From assembly GCA_041913905.1 (NCBI GenBank), contig JAYSEK010000012.1:66798-130797 (forward strand): DNA of 64,000 nt, in the 5' to 3' direction. The DNA is from Roseateles_B sp041913905. Lineage in GTDB: Bacteria; Pseudomonadota; Gammaproteobacteria; Burkholderiales; Burkholderiaceae_C. Each line of letters begins with the position of its first letter. Positions within the stretch are counted from its first letter, which is position 1. Positions 9,758-20,000 of the stretch are shown here, in pieces. The notes beneath the pieces were generated by a model. The model was given only the letters and a program-made list of their open reading frames with translations, was not told the origin of the DNA and searched no databases. Made by a program: the position numbers and the translations under genes.

Positions 9758-10639
9758 TCAACCCAGGGCCAGCCCCATCACGCCCAGTGCGATGAAGGCG
9801 GCGCCCAGCAGGCGCAGCGCGCGGTCGCCCTCGCCCAGCAGGCTGCCGCCGGCCAGGGCGGCGAAGAGCATGGACAGCTCGCGCGCCGGCGCCACGTGGC
9901 TCAGCGGGGCCAGGCGCATGGCATAGAGCACCATCACGTAGCTGGCGGGGCTCAGGACGGCGATGGCCAGGCCGGCCTTCCATTGCTGACGCCAGGCGTC
10001 CCTGAACGCGGCGGGGTTGCGCAGCGCCACCGGCAGCATCATCGGGATGCGCAGCACATTGGCGAAATAGTCCAGCACGATGGGCGAAATCAGCAGCACC
10101 TTGACCGAATAGCCGTCCAGCACGGTGTAGCCGGCAATGCAGGCGCCGGTGATGGCGCCCCAACGCAGCCCGCGCAGCACCCGCTCGCGGCGGGCGGGAT
10201 CATGGGCCTGGCGCCACAGCGCAGGGCCGCCGGCAATCAGGAAGACGCCCCCCACCACCATCAGCGCCCCGGCGGCACCGGCCGGACTCAGCCGTTCGCC
10301 CAGCAGCAGCACGGCGCCCGCCGTGCTCAGCAGCGGCCCGCTGCCGCGCGCCACCGGGTAGACCACCGTCAGGTCAGAGACCTGGTAGCCGTGCAGCAGG
10401 CAGCGGAAATAGACCAGGTGCAGCACCGTGCTCGCCAGCAAGGCGGCCCATTCGACCCGGCCCAGTCTTGGCAAGATGTCCCAGGCCTGCCACAGCGCCA
10501 GCGGCGCCCAGACCATGGCCACCAGCATTGCGCTGATCAGCACCAGTTCGCTGCCGCCGCCCTGGCGTTTGGCGACCAGGTTCCAGCAGGCGTGGCAAAG
10601 GGCGGCGACGAGGACGAGGAGCAGGGCGAGCGAAGACAT
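9758..10639 (-). CDS. EamA/DMT-family inner-membrane transporter
   Basis: A 293-residue, very hydrophobic protein with about ten predicted transmembrane helices in two EamA repeats (MSSLALLLVLVAALCHACWN at the start; a second repeat beginning near GAITGACIAGYTVLDG). Conserved features include YPVARGSGPLLS at the end of repeat one, and the end of repeat two (LSMLFAALAGGSLLGEG... LGAAFIALGVMGLALG). It is probably a metabolite or drug exporter, substrate unknown. ATG 10639 begins the first helix; the in-frame ATG at 10657 adds only a hydrophilic hexapeptide. The gene is convergent with the CAP gene (13 bp apart). Confidence 0.9.
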   Translation of the reverse strand: MSSLALLLVLVAALCHACWNLVAKRQGGGSELVLISAMLVAMVWAPLALWQAWDILPRLGRVEWAALLASTVLHLVYFRCLLHGYQVSDLTVVYPVARGSGPLLSTAGAVLLLGERLSPAGAAGALMVVGGVFLIAGGPALWRQAHDPARRERVLRGLRWGAITGACIAGYTVLDGYSVKVLLISPIVLDYFANVLRIPMMLPVALRNPAAFRDAWRQQWKAGLAIAVLSPASYVMVLYAMRLAPLSHVAPARELSMLFAALAGGSLLGEGDRALRLLGAAFIALGVMGLALG

Positions 10640-10813
10640 GGGCAGGCGGTGGTCCACAGTGGGCCGGACGGCCGGCGCCGGGGACTCCGCAGTATGCCCA
10701 TGTGCAGGGCCTGGATGCTCGCGATCGTGCCCTCGATCGGGCGCTCTTCGCCAAACGCTGTAACCAGCGCTGCAGCCAGCGATGCACCCAGCGATGCACC
10801 CGCGACCGGTGCG

Positions 10814-11686
10814 TCAGATCTGATAGCCGGCCACCAGGCTGGCCAGCGTGTCGTTGCAGCGCTGGCGCGCCAGCTTCTCATAGCCCTCTGGGGTCAGGTG
10901 GATCTCGTTCTGCCAGTCGCCGCTGCGGCCGGTGCTGCCCGGCTCTGCCGGCTGGCTGACGCCGCGCGTGTCCAGCACCACGAAGTTGCCGATGCGGCTC
11001 TGCACGGTGTGGGTCAGGAAGCTGTGGAACCAGTCCACCAGGATGCGCATGACCGGTGCCCAGGCCTCGGCAGGGATCTTGAAGGCCTGCAGCTGCGGCG
11101 CGCACGAGGGACCGGCCAGCCCGCCGGCAGCGGTGGCGAAGCGTGGAACCATGTAGTCATAGACGTGGGTGACGATGGGGGCTTGCGGATTGGCGCATTG
11201 GTCACGCAGCGCATCCAGCCCGTCGTAGGCAGTCAGCAGCTCCTGGCAGAGATTGCTCCAGCCATGCTCGGAGATGTAGCGCAGGGGCCCGAAATGCTCG
11301 GGCAACCATTCCGCCGGCCCGCGCAGCAGGCGCTGGGACAGCTCGTCGCCAGGGCCGCGCTTCAGCCAGGCGATCATGTCATTGCCGCCGCCGGACACCA
11401 GCAGCGCGGCCCAGCGCGGCATGCCGCGCAGCGTCATGGCCAAGTGAAACTTGGCGTAGCGGGCAGGGTTGGGGTAGTCCTTGAGCTTCTGGCCCGGGAT
11501 GGCGTAGTTGACGATGCCGGCGTCTCGGCCGAACTGGAGGAAGTCCAGCAGAGAGCGGGTCTTGGTCGGAAAGAAATCGCCAAAGGAGAACCAGGAGTCT
11601 CCGTGCGCGATGAGTGGTACCTGGCCCTGGAACAGGGTGGGGTTGTTCATCAGCTGCTGGTGCGAATAGAGGTGGGTCTGGGCCAT
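10814..11686 (-). CDS. SGNH/GDSL-type hydrolase
   Basis: A 290-residue protein without an obvious signal peptide. SGNH blocks are visible: GDSW with Ser31 (block I), GGGND with Asn102 (block III), and NEIHLTPEGY with His263 near the C-terminus (block V). The Asp usually three residues before the His is replaced by Gln/Asn/Glu (DWQNEIH: Asp257, Glu261), a departure worth noting. It probably hydrolyses an ester; substrate unknown. ATG 11686 follows GGGAGACC at good spacing. The gene is divergent from the D-threonine-aldolase-like gene and shares a 127-bp intergenic region with it. Confidence 0.8.
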   Translation of the reverse strand: MAQTHLYSHQQLMNNPTLFQGQVPLIAHGDSWFSFGDFFPTKTRSLLDFLQFGRDAGIVNYAIPGQKLKDYPNPARYAKFHLAMTLRGMPRWAALLVSGGGNDMIAWLKRGPGDELSQRLLRGPAEWLPEHFGPLRYISEHGWSNLCQELLTAYDGLDALRDQCANPQAPIVTHVYDYMVPRFATAAGGLAGPSCAPQLQAFKIPAEAWAPVMRILVDWFHSFLTHTVQSRIGNFVVLDTRGVSQPAEPGSTGRSGDWQNEIHLTPEGYEKLARQRCNDTLASLVAGYQI

Positions 11687-11813
11687 GGTGGTCTCCCGCA
11701 TGTGGAAAGGGTGGTGTGGCAGTGTTTCGTCAGAACGGCATCCGGAGCATCCCATCAATTGCTGAGGCGGGCCAGCCCTCAAGGGACTAGGCTGGCTCAG
11801 CCACAATGGGCCG

Positions 11814-12974
11814 ATGAGCACATCCAAATCCCTTGTCCCCTTGCTGCAAGCCGCTGCACAACCCGGGGACGCTTTGTCCGCCGTGGACACGCCAGCCCTG
11901 CTGCTGGATCTCGACGCCTTCGAGCGCAATGTGGCGCGCATGCAGTCGGCGGCGGACGCCGCGGGCGTGGCCCTGCGCCCGCACGCCAAGGCGCACAAGT
12001 GCGTGGCCATCGCGCAGGCGCAGCTGAAGGCCGGGGCCGTGGGTATCTGCTGCCAGAAGGTCAGCGAGGCCGTTCCCTTTGTCGAAGCCGGCATCCCGGA
12101 CATCCTGATCAGCAATGAAGTCGTGGGCGAGGCCAAAACCCGCCTGCTGGCCGAGCTGGCTGGCCGCGCGCGGATGAGCGTCTGCGTGGACCATGCGCAG
12201 CAGGTCGAGGCTTTGGCGCGGGCCTGCGGGCAGGCGGGCAGCCAGTTGGAGCTGCTGGTGGAGATCAACATCGGCCAGGACCGCTGCGGTGTGGCCGACG
12301 CGCCGGCGGTCTTGCGCCTGCTGGACGCGATCGATCGCCACCCCGGCCGGTTGCGCTTCAAGGGCCTGCAGGCCTACCAGGGTGCGCTGCAGCATGTGCG
12401 CAGCGCCGAAGCCCGGCGCGAGGCGGTGGTGCGGGCCACCGAGCGTGCCCGAACCGTGCTGCAGGCCCTCGAAGGGCAGGGCGTGCATTGCGAGACGGTG
12501 ACGGGCGGCGGGACCGGCAGCGCGACCTTCGACCTGGAACTCGGACTATATACCGAGCTGCAGCCCGGTTCCTACGTCTTCATGGATGCGGACTATGGAC
12601 GCAACGCGCTGCCGGACGAGCGCCTGCGTTTCGAGCACAGCCTGCTGCTGGCCAGCACGGTGATGAGCGAGGGAACCGGCGACCGGGTCGTGCTGGACGC
12701 GGGGCTCAAGTCGCTGTCAGCGGAATCCGGCCTGCCCTGGGTCTGGCAAGACGGCGAGCCCAGCGCGCAGCTGGACTACGTCTCGGCCAACGACGAGCAC
12801 GGCATCCTGCAGATCCGTCAGCCGGGCGGCCCGAGGCCCCGGCTGGGCGAGCAGATCCTGCTGGTGCCGGGGCATTGCGATCCCACGCTGAACCTGCACG
12901 ACGAGCTGGTCGCGCACCGCCAGGGCCAGGTGACAGCGCTTTGGGCCATCGAAGCCCGCGGGTTCAGCCGCTGA
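11814..12974 (+). CDS. DSD1/D-threonine aldolase-family PLP enzyme
   Basis: A 386-residue fold-type III (alanine-racemase-like barrel) enzyme. The N-terminal barrel starts VDTPALLLDLDAFERN. The PLP lysine is Lys59 in RPHAKAHK. Phosphate-binding residues lie in the TVTGGGTGS region. The C-terminal metal site is PGHCDPT (His354, Asp356). In this family the residue two after the His is Asp in D-threonine/D-3-hydroxyaspartate aldolases and Cys in Zn-dependent D-serine dehydratases, so Asp here favours an aldolase producing glycine plus an aldehyde (inference from family knowledge). The 3' end overlaps the convergent thiDE gene by 11 bp. Confidence 0.87.
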   Translation: MSTSKSLVPLLQAAAQPGDALSAVDTPALLLDLDAFERNVARMQSAADAAGVALRPHAKAHKCVAIAQAQLKAGAVGICCQKVSEAVPFVEAGIPDILISNEVVGEAKTRLLAELAGRARMSVCVDHAQQVEALARACGQAGSQLELLVEINIGQDRCGVADAPAVLRLLDAIDRHPGRLRFKGLQAYQGALQHVRSAEARREAVVRATERARTVLQALEGQGVHCETVTGGGTGSATFDLELGLYTELQPGSYVFMDADYGRNALPDERLRFEHSLLLASTVMSEGTGDRVVLDAGLKSLSAESGLPWVWQDGEPSAQLDYVSANDEHGILQIRQPGGPRPRLGEQILLVPGHCDPTLNLHDELVAHRQGQVTALWAIEARGFSR

Positions 12975-14673
12975 AGCCCGCTTCGGCGCAGCCGGCCGAC
13001 CAGGCGGCCTGGAACTCCGCCAGGCGCCGCGCTTCCAGCCCTCGCACCAGGCAGACCGCCGAGGCGCCCGCGCGCGCCGCGGCGGCTGCCTGCGCCGGCT
13101 CCAGCACGCCGCCGATGGCCACCACCGGTCGACCTGCCATGCGCGCCCACCAGCCCAACTGGCTCAGACCCTGAGCCAACCAGGGCATGTGCTTGGTGGT
13201 GGTGGGCCAGACGGGGCCGCAGGCGATGTAGCAGGGCGCCAGGCCCCGCGCCCGCGCCAGCTCCCAAAGGCTGTGGCTGGACAGCCCCAGCGACGCACCG
13301 CTGTCCAGGATGGCCTTCCGCGGGCCTGGGCTCAAGGCAGCCCAGTCTTCCTGGCCCAGATGCAGCCCGCTGGCGCCGGCCTCCAGGGCCAGCTGCCAAT
13401 GGTCGTTGACCCAGAAACGGATGCCGGGATGCTCGCGCATGCGGCGCACGGCGGCGGTGATCCGCTCGCGCAGCGCGGCCGGATCCTGCCCCGCCACGGC
13501 CTTGCAGCGCAGCTGCAGGTGGGCCAGCGCCGTGCCGGACTGGGCCGCTACTTCGGCCAGCCGCTGCTCGTCGTCGACGATGCCATAAAGGCCGGCGGCG
13601 AAGTCGGGGCCGCTTTTGTCGCCCGCCAGCACGCGCTGCCACCGGGACAGGGTGGCGGCATCGGGCCGGGTCTCGTCGCCAAAGCCCATCACCGGCATGG
13701 CCTCGGGCGTGTGAATGAAGTCCGGCGCTGGCCGCAGGGGGCCGGCACCCGCACCCGCCGCATGGCCCTGGCGCAGGCCGTGCCAGCTGCACATCTTGGC
13801 GAGCACCAGCGCATCGGCCAAGGGGAAGCCGCGTGCCAGGGCCGCTGCGGCAGCGCTGGCGAAGGTGCAGCCGCTGCCATGGTGGTGCAGCGGGTCTTGA
13901 TGAAGGCGGGGCAGGGCCTTCCAGCCGCGCAGGGCGGGGGCGGCTGGCGTGGCATGCGCAGCGAGGTCCAGCCAGTCCAGGGCCAGGTCTTGCGCGCCGG
14001 GCACGGGCAGGGCGTCGTCGCCGCCGGTGATGCAGACGCCGGCCTGTGGCGCCATGAGCCTGCGCAGCGATGCCGCCAGCGCCGGCACCTCCATGCCCGG
14101 CTGCGCCTGCGGACCCAGCAGCAGCTGGGCCTCGCGGCGGTTGGGGGTGAGCAGCGTGGCCTGCGGCAGCAGGCGCTCCCGATAGGCCTGCAGCAGCGCC
14201 TCGTCGCAAAAAGCTGCTCCGCCGGCACTGGCGCCGAGCACGGGATCCACGACCAGATCCACGCGCCGGCCGCCAGCTCGCAGCGCCGCCAGCACCTCCA
14301 GCAAGGCCTCGACGGCGCCGACGCTGCCGAGCAGGCCGGTCTTGATCACGCGCGGGGTCAGGTCTTGCCTGAGTGCGGCGAGCTGATCGCGGATCTGCGC
14401 GGCCGGCAAGGGGTGCACGGCCTGCACGCCCAGCGAGTTCTGCGCGGTGACCGCGGCCACCACCGGGCACAGATGAACCCCCAGCGCGGCGGCGGCACGG
14501 GCATCGGCGCTGAGGCCTGCCGCGCCGCCGCTGTCGTGGCCGGCAACGCTCCAGATGAGGGGCGGCGCACTGTCGAGCGACCACGCGGGCAGGCGCTCCA
14601 GCGCCGGGTCCGGCGCGTCGAACCAGGGCGAGGGCAGGCAGGGATGGGGCAGCGCTCGGGGCATGCGGCTCAT
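12964..14673 (-). CDS. thiDE: Bifunctional HMP-phosphate kinase / thiamin-phosphate synthase (ThiD-ThiE fusion)
   Basis: A 569-residue fusion. Residues about 35-320 are ThiD: WSVAGHDSGGAAG, VTAQNSLGV, KTGLLGS, DPVLGASAG, TPNRREA, and HHHGSGCTFA (anion hole and catalytic Cys). Residues about 350-569 are ThiE: LYGIVDD, LQLRCKA, WVNDHW, GLHLGQEDW, GLSSHS, ACGPVWPTTTK, and VAIGGV. Together they phosphorylate HMP-P and couple HMP-PP with the thiazole phosphate to give thiamin monophosphate. The order ThiD then ThiE is common in betaproteobacteria. The start overlaps the thiG stop as ATGA, and the gene is the last in the riboswitch-controlled operon. In ThiE the first motif reads LQLRCK instead of the usual VQLR.K, a minor variation. 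Confidence 0.93.
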   Translation of the reverse strand: MSRMPRALPHPCLPSPWFDAPDPALERLPAWSLDSAPPLIWSVAGHDSGGAAGLSADARAAAALGVHLCPVVAAVTAQNSLGVQAVHPLPAAQIRDQLAALRQDLTPRVIKTGLLGSVGAVEALLEVLAALRAGGRRVDLVVDPVLGASAGGAAFCDEALLQAYRERLLPQATLLTPNRREAQLLLGPQAQPGMEVPALAASLRRLMAPQAGVCITGGDDALPVPGAQDLALDWLDLAAHATPAAPALRGWKALPRLHQDPLHHHGSGCTFASAAAAALARGFPLADALVLAKMCSWHGLRQGHAAGAGAGPLRPAPDFIHTPEAMPVMGFGDETRPDAATLSRWQRVLAGDKSGPDFAAGLYGIVDDEQRLAEVAAQSGTALAHLQLRCKAVAGQDPAALRERITAAVRRMREHPGIRFWVNDHWQLALEAGASGLHLGQEDWAALSPGPRKAILDSGASLGLSSHSLWELARARGLAPCYIACGPVWPTTTKHMPWLAQGLSQLGWWARMAGRPVVAIGGVLEPAQAAAAARAGASAVCLVRGLEARRLAEFQAAWSAGCAEAGFSG

Positions 14674-15464
14674 CCGAGCAGGAAGGCGTGGTCGCCGACC
14701 GGCGTGCTGGCCACCGCGAAGTCCTGCGGCGCCATCAGCCCGGCCCGCCAGGCTTCACGGCCGGCAACGACGGCATCCCGGAAGGCCGCGGCCATTCGCA
14801 CGGGGTCGCGGGCCTGGGCCACGGCGGAGTTCAACAGCACCGCATCAAAGCCCAGCTCCAGGGCCTCGGCCGCATGCGAGGGCGCACCCAGGCCGGCGTC
14901 GACGATCAGCACTGCGTCCGGCAGCCGCTCGCGCAGCGTGCGCAGTCCATGCCGGTGCAGCAGGCCCTGGCCCGAGCCGATGGGCGCCCCCCAGGGCATC
15001 AGCACCTCGCAGCCCGCATCCAGCAGGCGCCGGCACAGCACCAGGTCCTCGGTGCAGTAGGGGAAGACGGTGAAGCCCTGCCGCACCAGCTGCTCGGCGG
15101 CGCTGAGCAGCTCGAAGGGGTCGGGCTGCAGCGTGTGCTCGTCGCCGGTGACCTCCAGCTTGATCCAGGCCGTGCCGTAGATCTCGCGGGCCATCTGCGC
15201 CAGCGTCACCGCCTCGCGGGCGCTGCGGCAGCCGGCGGTGTTGGGCAGCAGGTGGCCGCCCTGGGCCTGGATGGCCTGCAGGGCCAGCGCCACGGCGCCG
15301 TTGTCGCCGGCACCCTGCAGGGCGCGCTTGAGGCCGACGGTCAGCACCTGGCTCTGCGAGGCGCGTATGGCCTCGCCCAGGACCTGCGGGCTGGGATAGC
15401 CCGCGGAGCCGATGAAGAAGCGGCTGCGCAGCGCGCGGCCGTCGATATGGAGCAGATCGTCCAT
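14670..15464 (-). CDS. thiG: Thiazole synthase ThiG
   Basis: A 264-residue TIM-barrel enzyme that condenses 1-deoxy-xylulose 5-phosphate, dehydroglycine and ThiS-thiocarboxylate into the thiazole phosphate. Seen: LLPNTAGC, the Schiff-base Lys102 in TAWIKLEV, MPWGAPIGSG, DAGLGAPSHA and AVLLNSAVA. The length is normal. It sits 10 bp after thiS and overlaps the next gene (thiDE) by 4 bp, so the three are translationally linked. Its dehydroglycine is expected to come from ThiO encoded upstream, the aerobic route rather than ThiH. Confidence 0.95.
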   Translation of the reverse strand: MDDLLHIDGRALRSRFFIGSAGYPSPQVLGEAIRASQSQVLTVGLKRALQGAGDNGAVALALQAIQAQGGHLLPNTAGCRSAREAVTLAQMAREIYGTAWIKLEVTGDEHTLQPDPFELLSAAEQLVRQGFTVFPYCTEDLVLCRRLLDAGCEVLMPWGAPIGSGQGLLHRHGLRTLRERLPDAVLIVDAGLGAPSHAAEALELGFDAVLLNSAVAQARDPVRMAAAFRDAVVAGREAWRAGLMAPQDFAVASTPVGDHAFLLG

Positions 15465-15474
15465 GGGGATGTCC

Positions 15475-15720
15475 TCAACCGCCCACGATGGGGCGGAACA
15501 GCAAGATGTGGTCGCCCTCGCTCAGGCCCTGCTGGGCACGGGCCTCGCGCGGCACGTGCTGGCCGTTGACGGCCGTGGCCACGCTCTCGGGCGCCTGGCC
15601 CAGCAGGCTCAGCAGCTGAGCCAGGGTGCAGCCTTCCGGCACATCCATGGCCTGGCCGTCCAGTTGCACGCGCAGGCTGCCGGGCAGGGTGGTGGCGTAG
15701 TGATCGATGCGATGGCTCAT
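15475..15720 (-). CDS. thiS: Sulfur-carrier protein ThiS
   Basis: An 81-residue ubiquitin-like protein ending in Gly-Gly (PIVGG), the tail adenylated and thiocarboxylated to carry sulfur to ThiG. The core has VQLDGQ, CTLAQLLSLLG, VATAVNGQHVPR and LSEGDHILLFRPI. It is about 12 residues longer at the N-terminus than usual. An alternative ATG at 15732 would overlap the thiO stop as ATGA and add four residues. No adenylating enzyme ThiF is encoded in the window, so it must be elsewhere or be shared with MoeB. Confidence 0.92.
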   Translation of the reverse strand: MSHRIDHYATTLPGSLRVQLDGQAMDVPEGCTLAQLLSLLGQAPESVATAVNGQHVPREARAQQGLSEGDHILLFRPIVGG

Positions 15721-15728
15721 GGCTGGGC

Positions 15729-16805
15729 TCATCGGGGGGCGGGCAGGGCGCCCAGGCCGCTGTCCCGCAGCAGTTGATCGACGAGTGCGGGCGCCAGCAG
15801 CCAGCCGTGGCGGTACATGCCGTTGAGCCGCAGCAGTCCAGGCTCGCGGTGCAGCAGGGGCTGGTGGTCGGCAAAGGCCGGGCGCAGGTTGCGGTCCAGC
15901 CGCAGGATGCGAGCCTCCGCGAGCTGGGGCATCACGCTGTGCGCGGCGGCCATCAGCTCGACGGCGCTTTGCAGGCTCACGGGGCTGCGGTCCTCGCTCT
16001 CGATTTCGCTGGCGCCGATCAGCAGCTGGTCCGCCGTGCGCGGCACCAGGTAGACGCGATGACGCGGGTGCAGCAGCCGTACCGCCCGCGTAAGGCCGTG
16101 ACCCGGCGCGTCCAGGGCGATGACCTCGCCGCGCACGCCGCGCAGGCCTGGCAGCTGGTCCTTGGCGCCCAGGCCGCGGCAGTCGATGACCCAGTCGGCA
16201 TCGATGCGTCGTCCGTCCGCCAGGCGCAGCTGGCCGGCCTCGCATTGCGCGACCGGCTGTTCCCAATGCCAGGCTGCCTGAGGCGCGTCGGCATGCAGGG
16301 CGGCCATGGCCTCCAGCGGGTGGACCAGGCCCTCGCCGGGCAGGTGCCAGGCCAGCAGGCCGGGGCTGCGACGCAGGGCCGGCTCCAGGGCGGCCAGGGC
16401 TTGCGGGTCCAGCGCCTGGGGCTGGGGAAAGGCTTCCAGTCCCGGCTGCTGCAGGCGGTCCAGCACGCGCCGGGCTGCGCCGGCATCGCTGCGCTGGGCC
16501 AGCAGCAGGCTGCCCTGCAACTGCAGGCCCACGGGCTGGCACTGGCTCAGCTGTCGGACGATTTCAGGCCACAGGGTGAGCGAACGCCAGCCTGCCGCCG
16601 CGATGGGCACCTCGGCCTTTTCCAGCTCGGCCAGGGGGCTGAGCAGGCCGGCGGCCGTGAAGGCGGCGGCCCCCTGGCCGTCGAAAAGGGGCTCGGGGCC
16701 AGGTCTTGCGTCGAAGACCTGCACCCGATGACCGGCCCGGGCCAGGGCCCAGGCGAACAGGCGACCGGCCAGGCCGGCGCCCGCGATGGCGATGGTGGCG
16801 CTCAT
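15729..16805 (-). CDS. thiO: FAD-dependent glycine oxidase ThiO
   Basis: A 358-residue DAO-family oxidoreductase. The FAD-binding GAGLAG loop with a Rossmann start (IAIAGAGLAGRLFAWALARAG) is at residues 5-25, a second FAD contact lies at DWVIDCRGLGAKD, and the C-terminal signature is near LNGMYRHGWLLAPALV. It oxidises glycine to the imine used by ThiG. It lies between thiC (21 bp before its start) and thiS. FAD oxidases of this type imply O2-dependent thiamin synthesis. Confidence 0.92.
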   Translation of the reverse strand: MSATIAIAGAGLAGRLFAWALARAGHRVQVFDARPGPEPLFDGQGAAAFTAAGLLSPLAELEKAEVPIAAAGWRSLTLWPEIVRQLSQCQPVGLQLQGSLLLAQRSDAGAARRVLDRLQQPGLEAFPQPQALDPQALAALEPALRRSPGLLAWHLPGEGLVHPLEAMAALHADAPQAAWHWEQPVAQCEAGQLRLADGRRIDADWVIDCRGLGAKDQLPGLRGVRGEVIALDAPGHGLTRAVRLLHPRHRVYLVPRTADQLLIGASEIESEDRSPVSLQSAVELMAAAHSVMPQLAEARILRLDRNLRPAFADHQPLLHREPGLLRLNGMYRHGWLLAPALVDQLLRDSGLGALPAPR

Positions 16806-16826
16806 GGCTTCCTTCGTGCGGCCGCG

Positions 16827-18728
<1,902 letters not shown>

Positions 18729-18880
18729 GCGCGGTCTCCAGTTGAGGTCCGGAGGCCGAGCGTGAGCCGGTCGGGGCGCGAGGGCGCCAGCGGGGCTGGA
18801 AAACGGGGAGGGGCCATGGATGCCGCGGTGGCGTCATCTCGTCGCAGCCGGTCGCGTGGAGCGACCTTCCTCGGGATGAC

Positions 18881-18898
18881 GGCCCTGGATCCAGGGCC
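18881..18898 (-). promoter_or_regulatory. Perfect 18-bp palindrome between TPP aptamer and thiC
   Basis: GGCCCTGGATCCAGGGCC is fully self-complementary and lies about 30 nt downstream of the aptamer and 150 nt before the thiC start. There is no U-run after it, so it is not a typical intrinsic terminator. It could be part of the riboswitch expression platform (anti-sequestering or Rho-related) or a protein site. Function is inference. Confidence 0.5.
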
Positions 18899-18929
18899 CG
18901 CAGCCCCGGCATCTTGCACGGGCTGGCAG

Positions 18930-19040
18930 GCTCTTCTTACGCCGGTATGAACCGGATCAAGTTCAGCGGGTCCATGGCTTCCACCACGTCTCAGCCCGAC
19001 GCCAAGTCCATTGTCTTGACGCAGCAGGGCTCCCCGGAGC
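18930..19040 (-). ncRNA. TPP riboswitch (THI element)
   Basis: On the minus strand the leader of thiC contains the conserved THI-box elements in order: CCGGGGAGCC (5' part of P2/P1 side), the GCTGAGA core, then ACCCGCTGAACTTGATCC and GGTTCATACCGGCGTA. These match the pyrimidine- and pyrophosphate-sensing helices of the thiamin pyrophosphate aptamer. It is expected to repress the whole thiC-thiO-thiS-thiG-thiDE operon when TPP is plentiful. The boundaries are set by the outermost recognisable pairing and are good to a few bases. Confidence 0.95.
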
Positions 19041-19048
19041 AAGCCCGC

Positions 19049-19054
19049 AGTATA
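19049..19054 (-). promoter_or_regulatory. Putative -10 element of the thiamin operon
   Basis: TATACT on the minus strand lies just upstream of the aptamer, so transcription would start about at 19042, a few bases before the first conserved aptamer base. The -35 region is poor. The position relative to the riboswitch is the main support. Confidence 0.5.
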
Positions 19055-19250
19055 GGGGCAAGCGTGCGATCTGCACGCCGGCTTGGTGGAATCCCCCAGT
19101 GCCGCTTGCAGACCGGTGGGTGACACTTGTTACCGAAAGTGATGGGCGCAAGAGACAGCCTGCTTTTGAATCACAACAAGCGCAAAGCCCGCAGAGGCTG
19201 CCGCTGTTCTTGGGATGGCACGTCGCCGTGCCAGGGGTCTTAGGGTTGCA

Positions 19251-19988
19251 ATGAGCATGTCCTCCAAGCTGTATTCCGCCACCGTGTTGGCGCTGGCCTG
19301 CCAGTTGCTGTTCAGTGTTTCCGTGTCCGCCCAGACTGCCGAGCCTGCTGGCAAGGCCGGTTCTGCCTCGGGCATCAGCGATTCCGATCGCGCCAAGCGC
19401 GACGCCGACAAGGTGCTGCAGTGGATCAAGTTCCACGCGACCCATTCGGCCAAGCCCGAGGCGCCTGCGCCCGCCCCCAAGGCTGCCCAGGCGGCCAAGC
19501 CCACGGCACCCGCGCCCAAGCCCGCTGTGGCCGCAGCTCAGCCGGCACAGGCTCCAGCAGCGCATGCGGCGGCGTCGGTGCCCGCGCCGGCGGCCAGTCA
19601 GGAGCAGGCCGTGGCGCGTGCCGAGCCCGAGCCTGCGGCGGCCAAGCCCGAGCTGCTGGCGGCGGCGCCCGCTACGCCGCCTGCGCCGCCGGCGACGGAA
19701 CCCAGCCGTCCCGCCCCCAAGCCTGAGCCGGAAGAAGACGTTGCCTTGCGCCTGATCCAGAAGGTCGATCCGGACATCCCCCGCCAACTGGCCACCAATA
19801 TCCGCAGCGGTTCGGTGATGGTGCGCTTCCAGGTCAAGCCCGACGGCAGCACGACCAAGGTGGAAACCGTGGGGTCGGCCAACAAGCGGCTGGCGGCCAG
19901 CGCGATCGCCGCCGTCCAGCAGTGGAAGTTCGCGCCCATCCCGAAGCAGCGCGAAGCCACGGTCGAGATCGGCTTCAAGCTCGACTGA
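19251..19988 (+). CDS. Exported protein with TonB C-terminal domain
   Basis: A 245-residue protein. The N-terminus (MSMSSKLYSATVLALACQLL, then VSVSAQ) looks like a cleavable signal peptide with an A-x-A-type site, rather than the uncleaved anchor of classical TonB. A Pro/Ala/Lys-rich stretch (about 65-160) resembles TonB's periplasm-spanning linker. Residues about 165-245 match the TonB_C fold (VDPDIPRQLATNIRSGSVMVRFQVKPDG, VGSANKRLAASAIAAVQQWKF). No exbB/exbD is adjacent. It may be an unanchored TonB-like partner of receptors or an envelope-spanning scaffold; a true energy transducer would need a membrane anchor. A 7-bp hairpin (19216-19233) lies just upstream. Confidence 0.82.
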   Translation: MSMSSKLYSATVLALACQLLFSVSVSAQTAEPAGKAGSASGISDSDRAKRDADKVLQWIKFHATHSAKPEAPAPAPKAAQAAKPTAPAPKPAVAAAQPAQAPAAHAAASVPAPAASQEQAVARAEPEPAAAKPELLAAAPATPPAPPATEPSRPAPKPEPEEDVALRLIQKVDPDIPRQLATNIRSGSVMVRFQVKPDGSTTKVETVGSANKRLAASAIAAVQQWKFAPIPKQREATVEIGFKLD

Positions 19989-20000
19989 AGCGCCGCGCGT

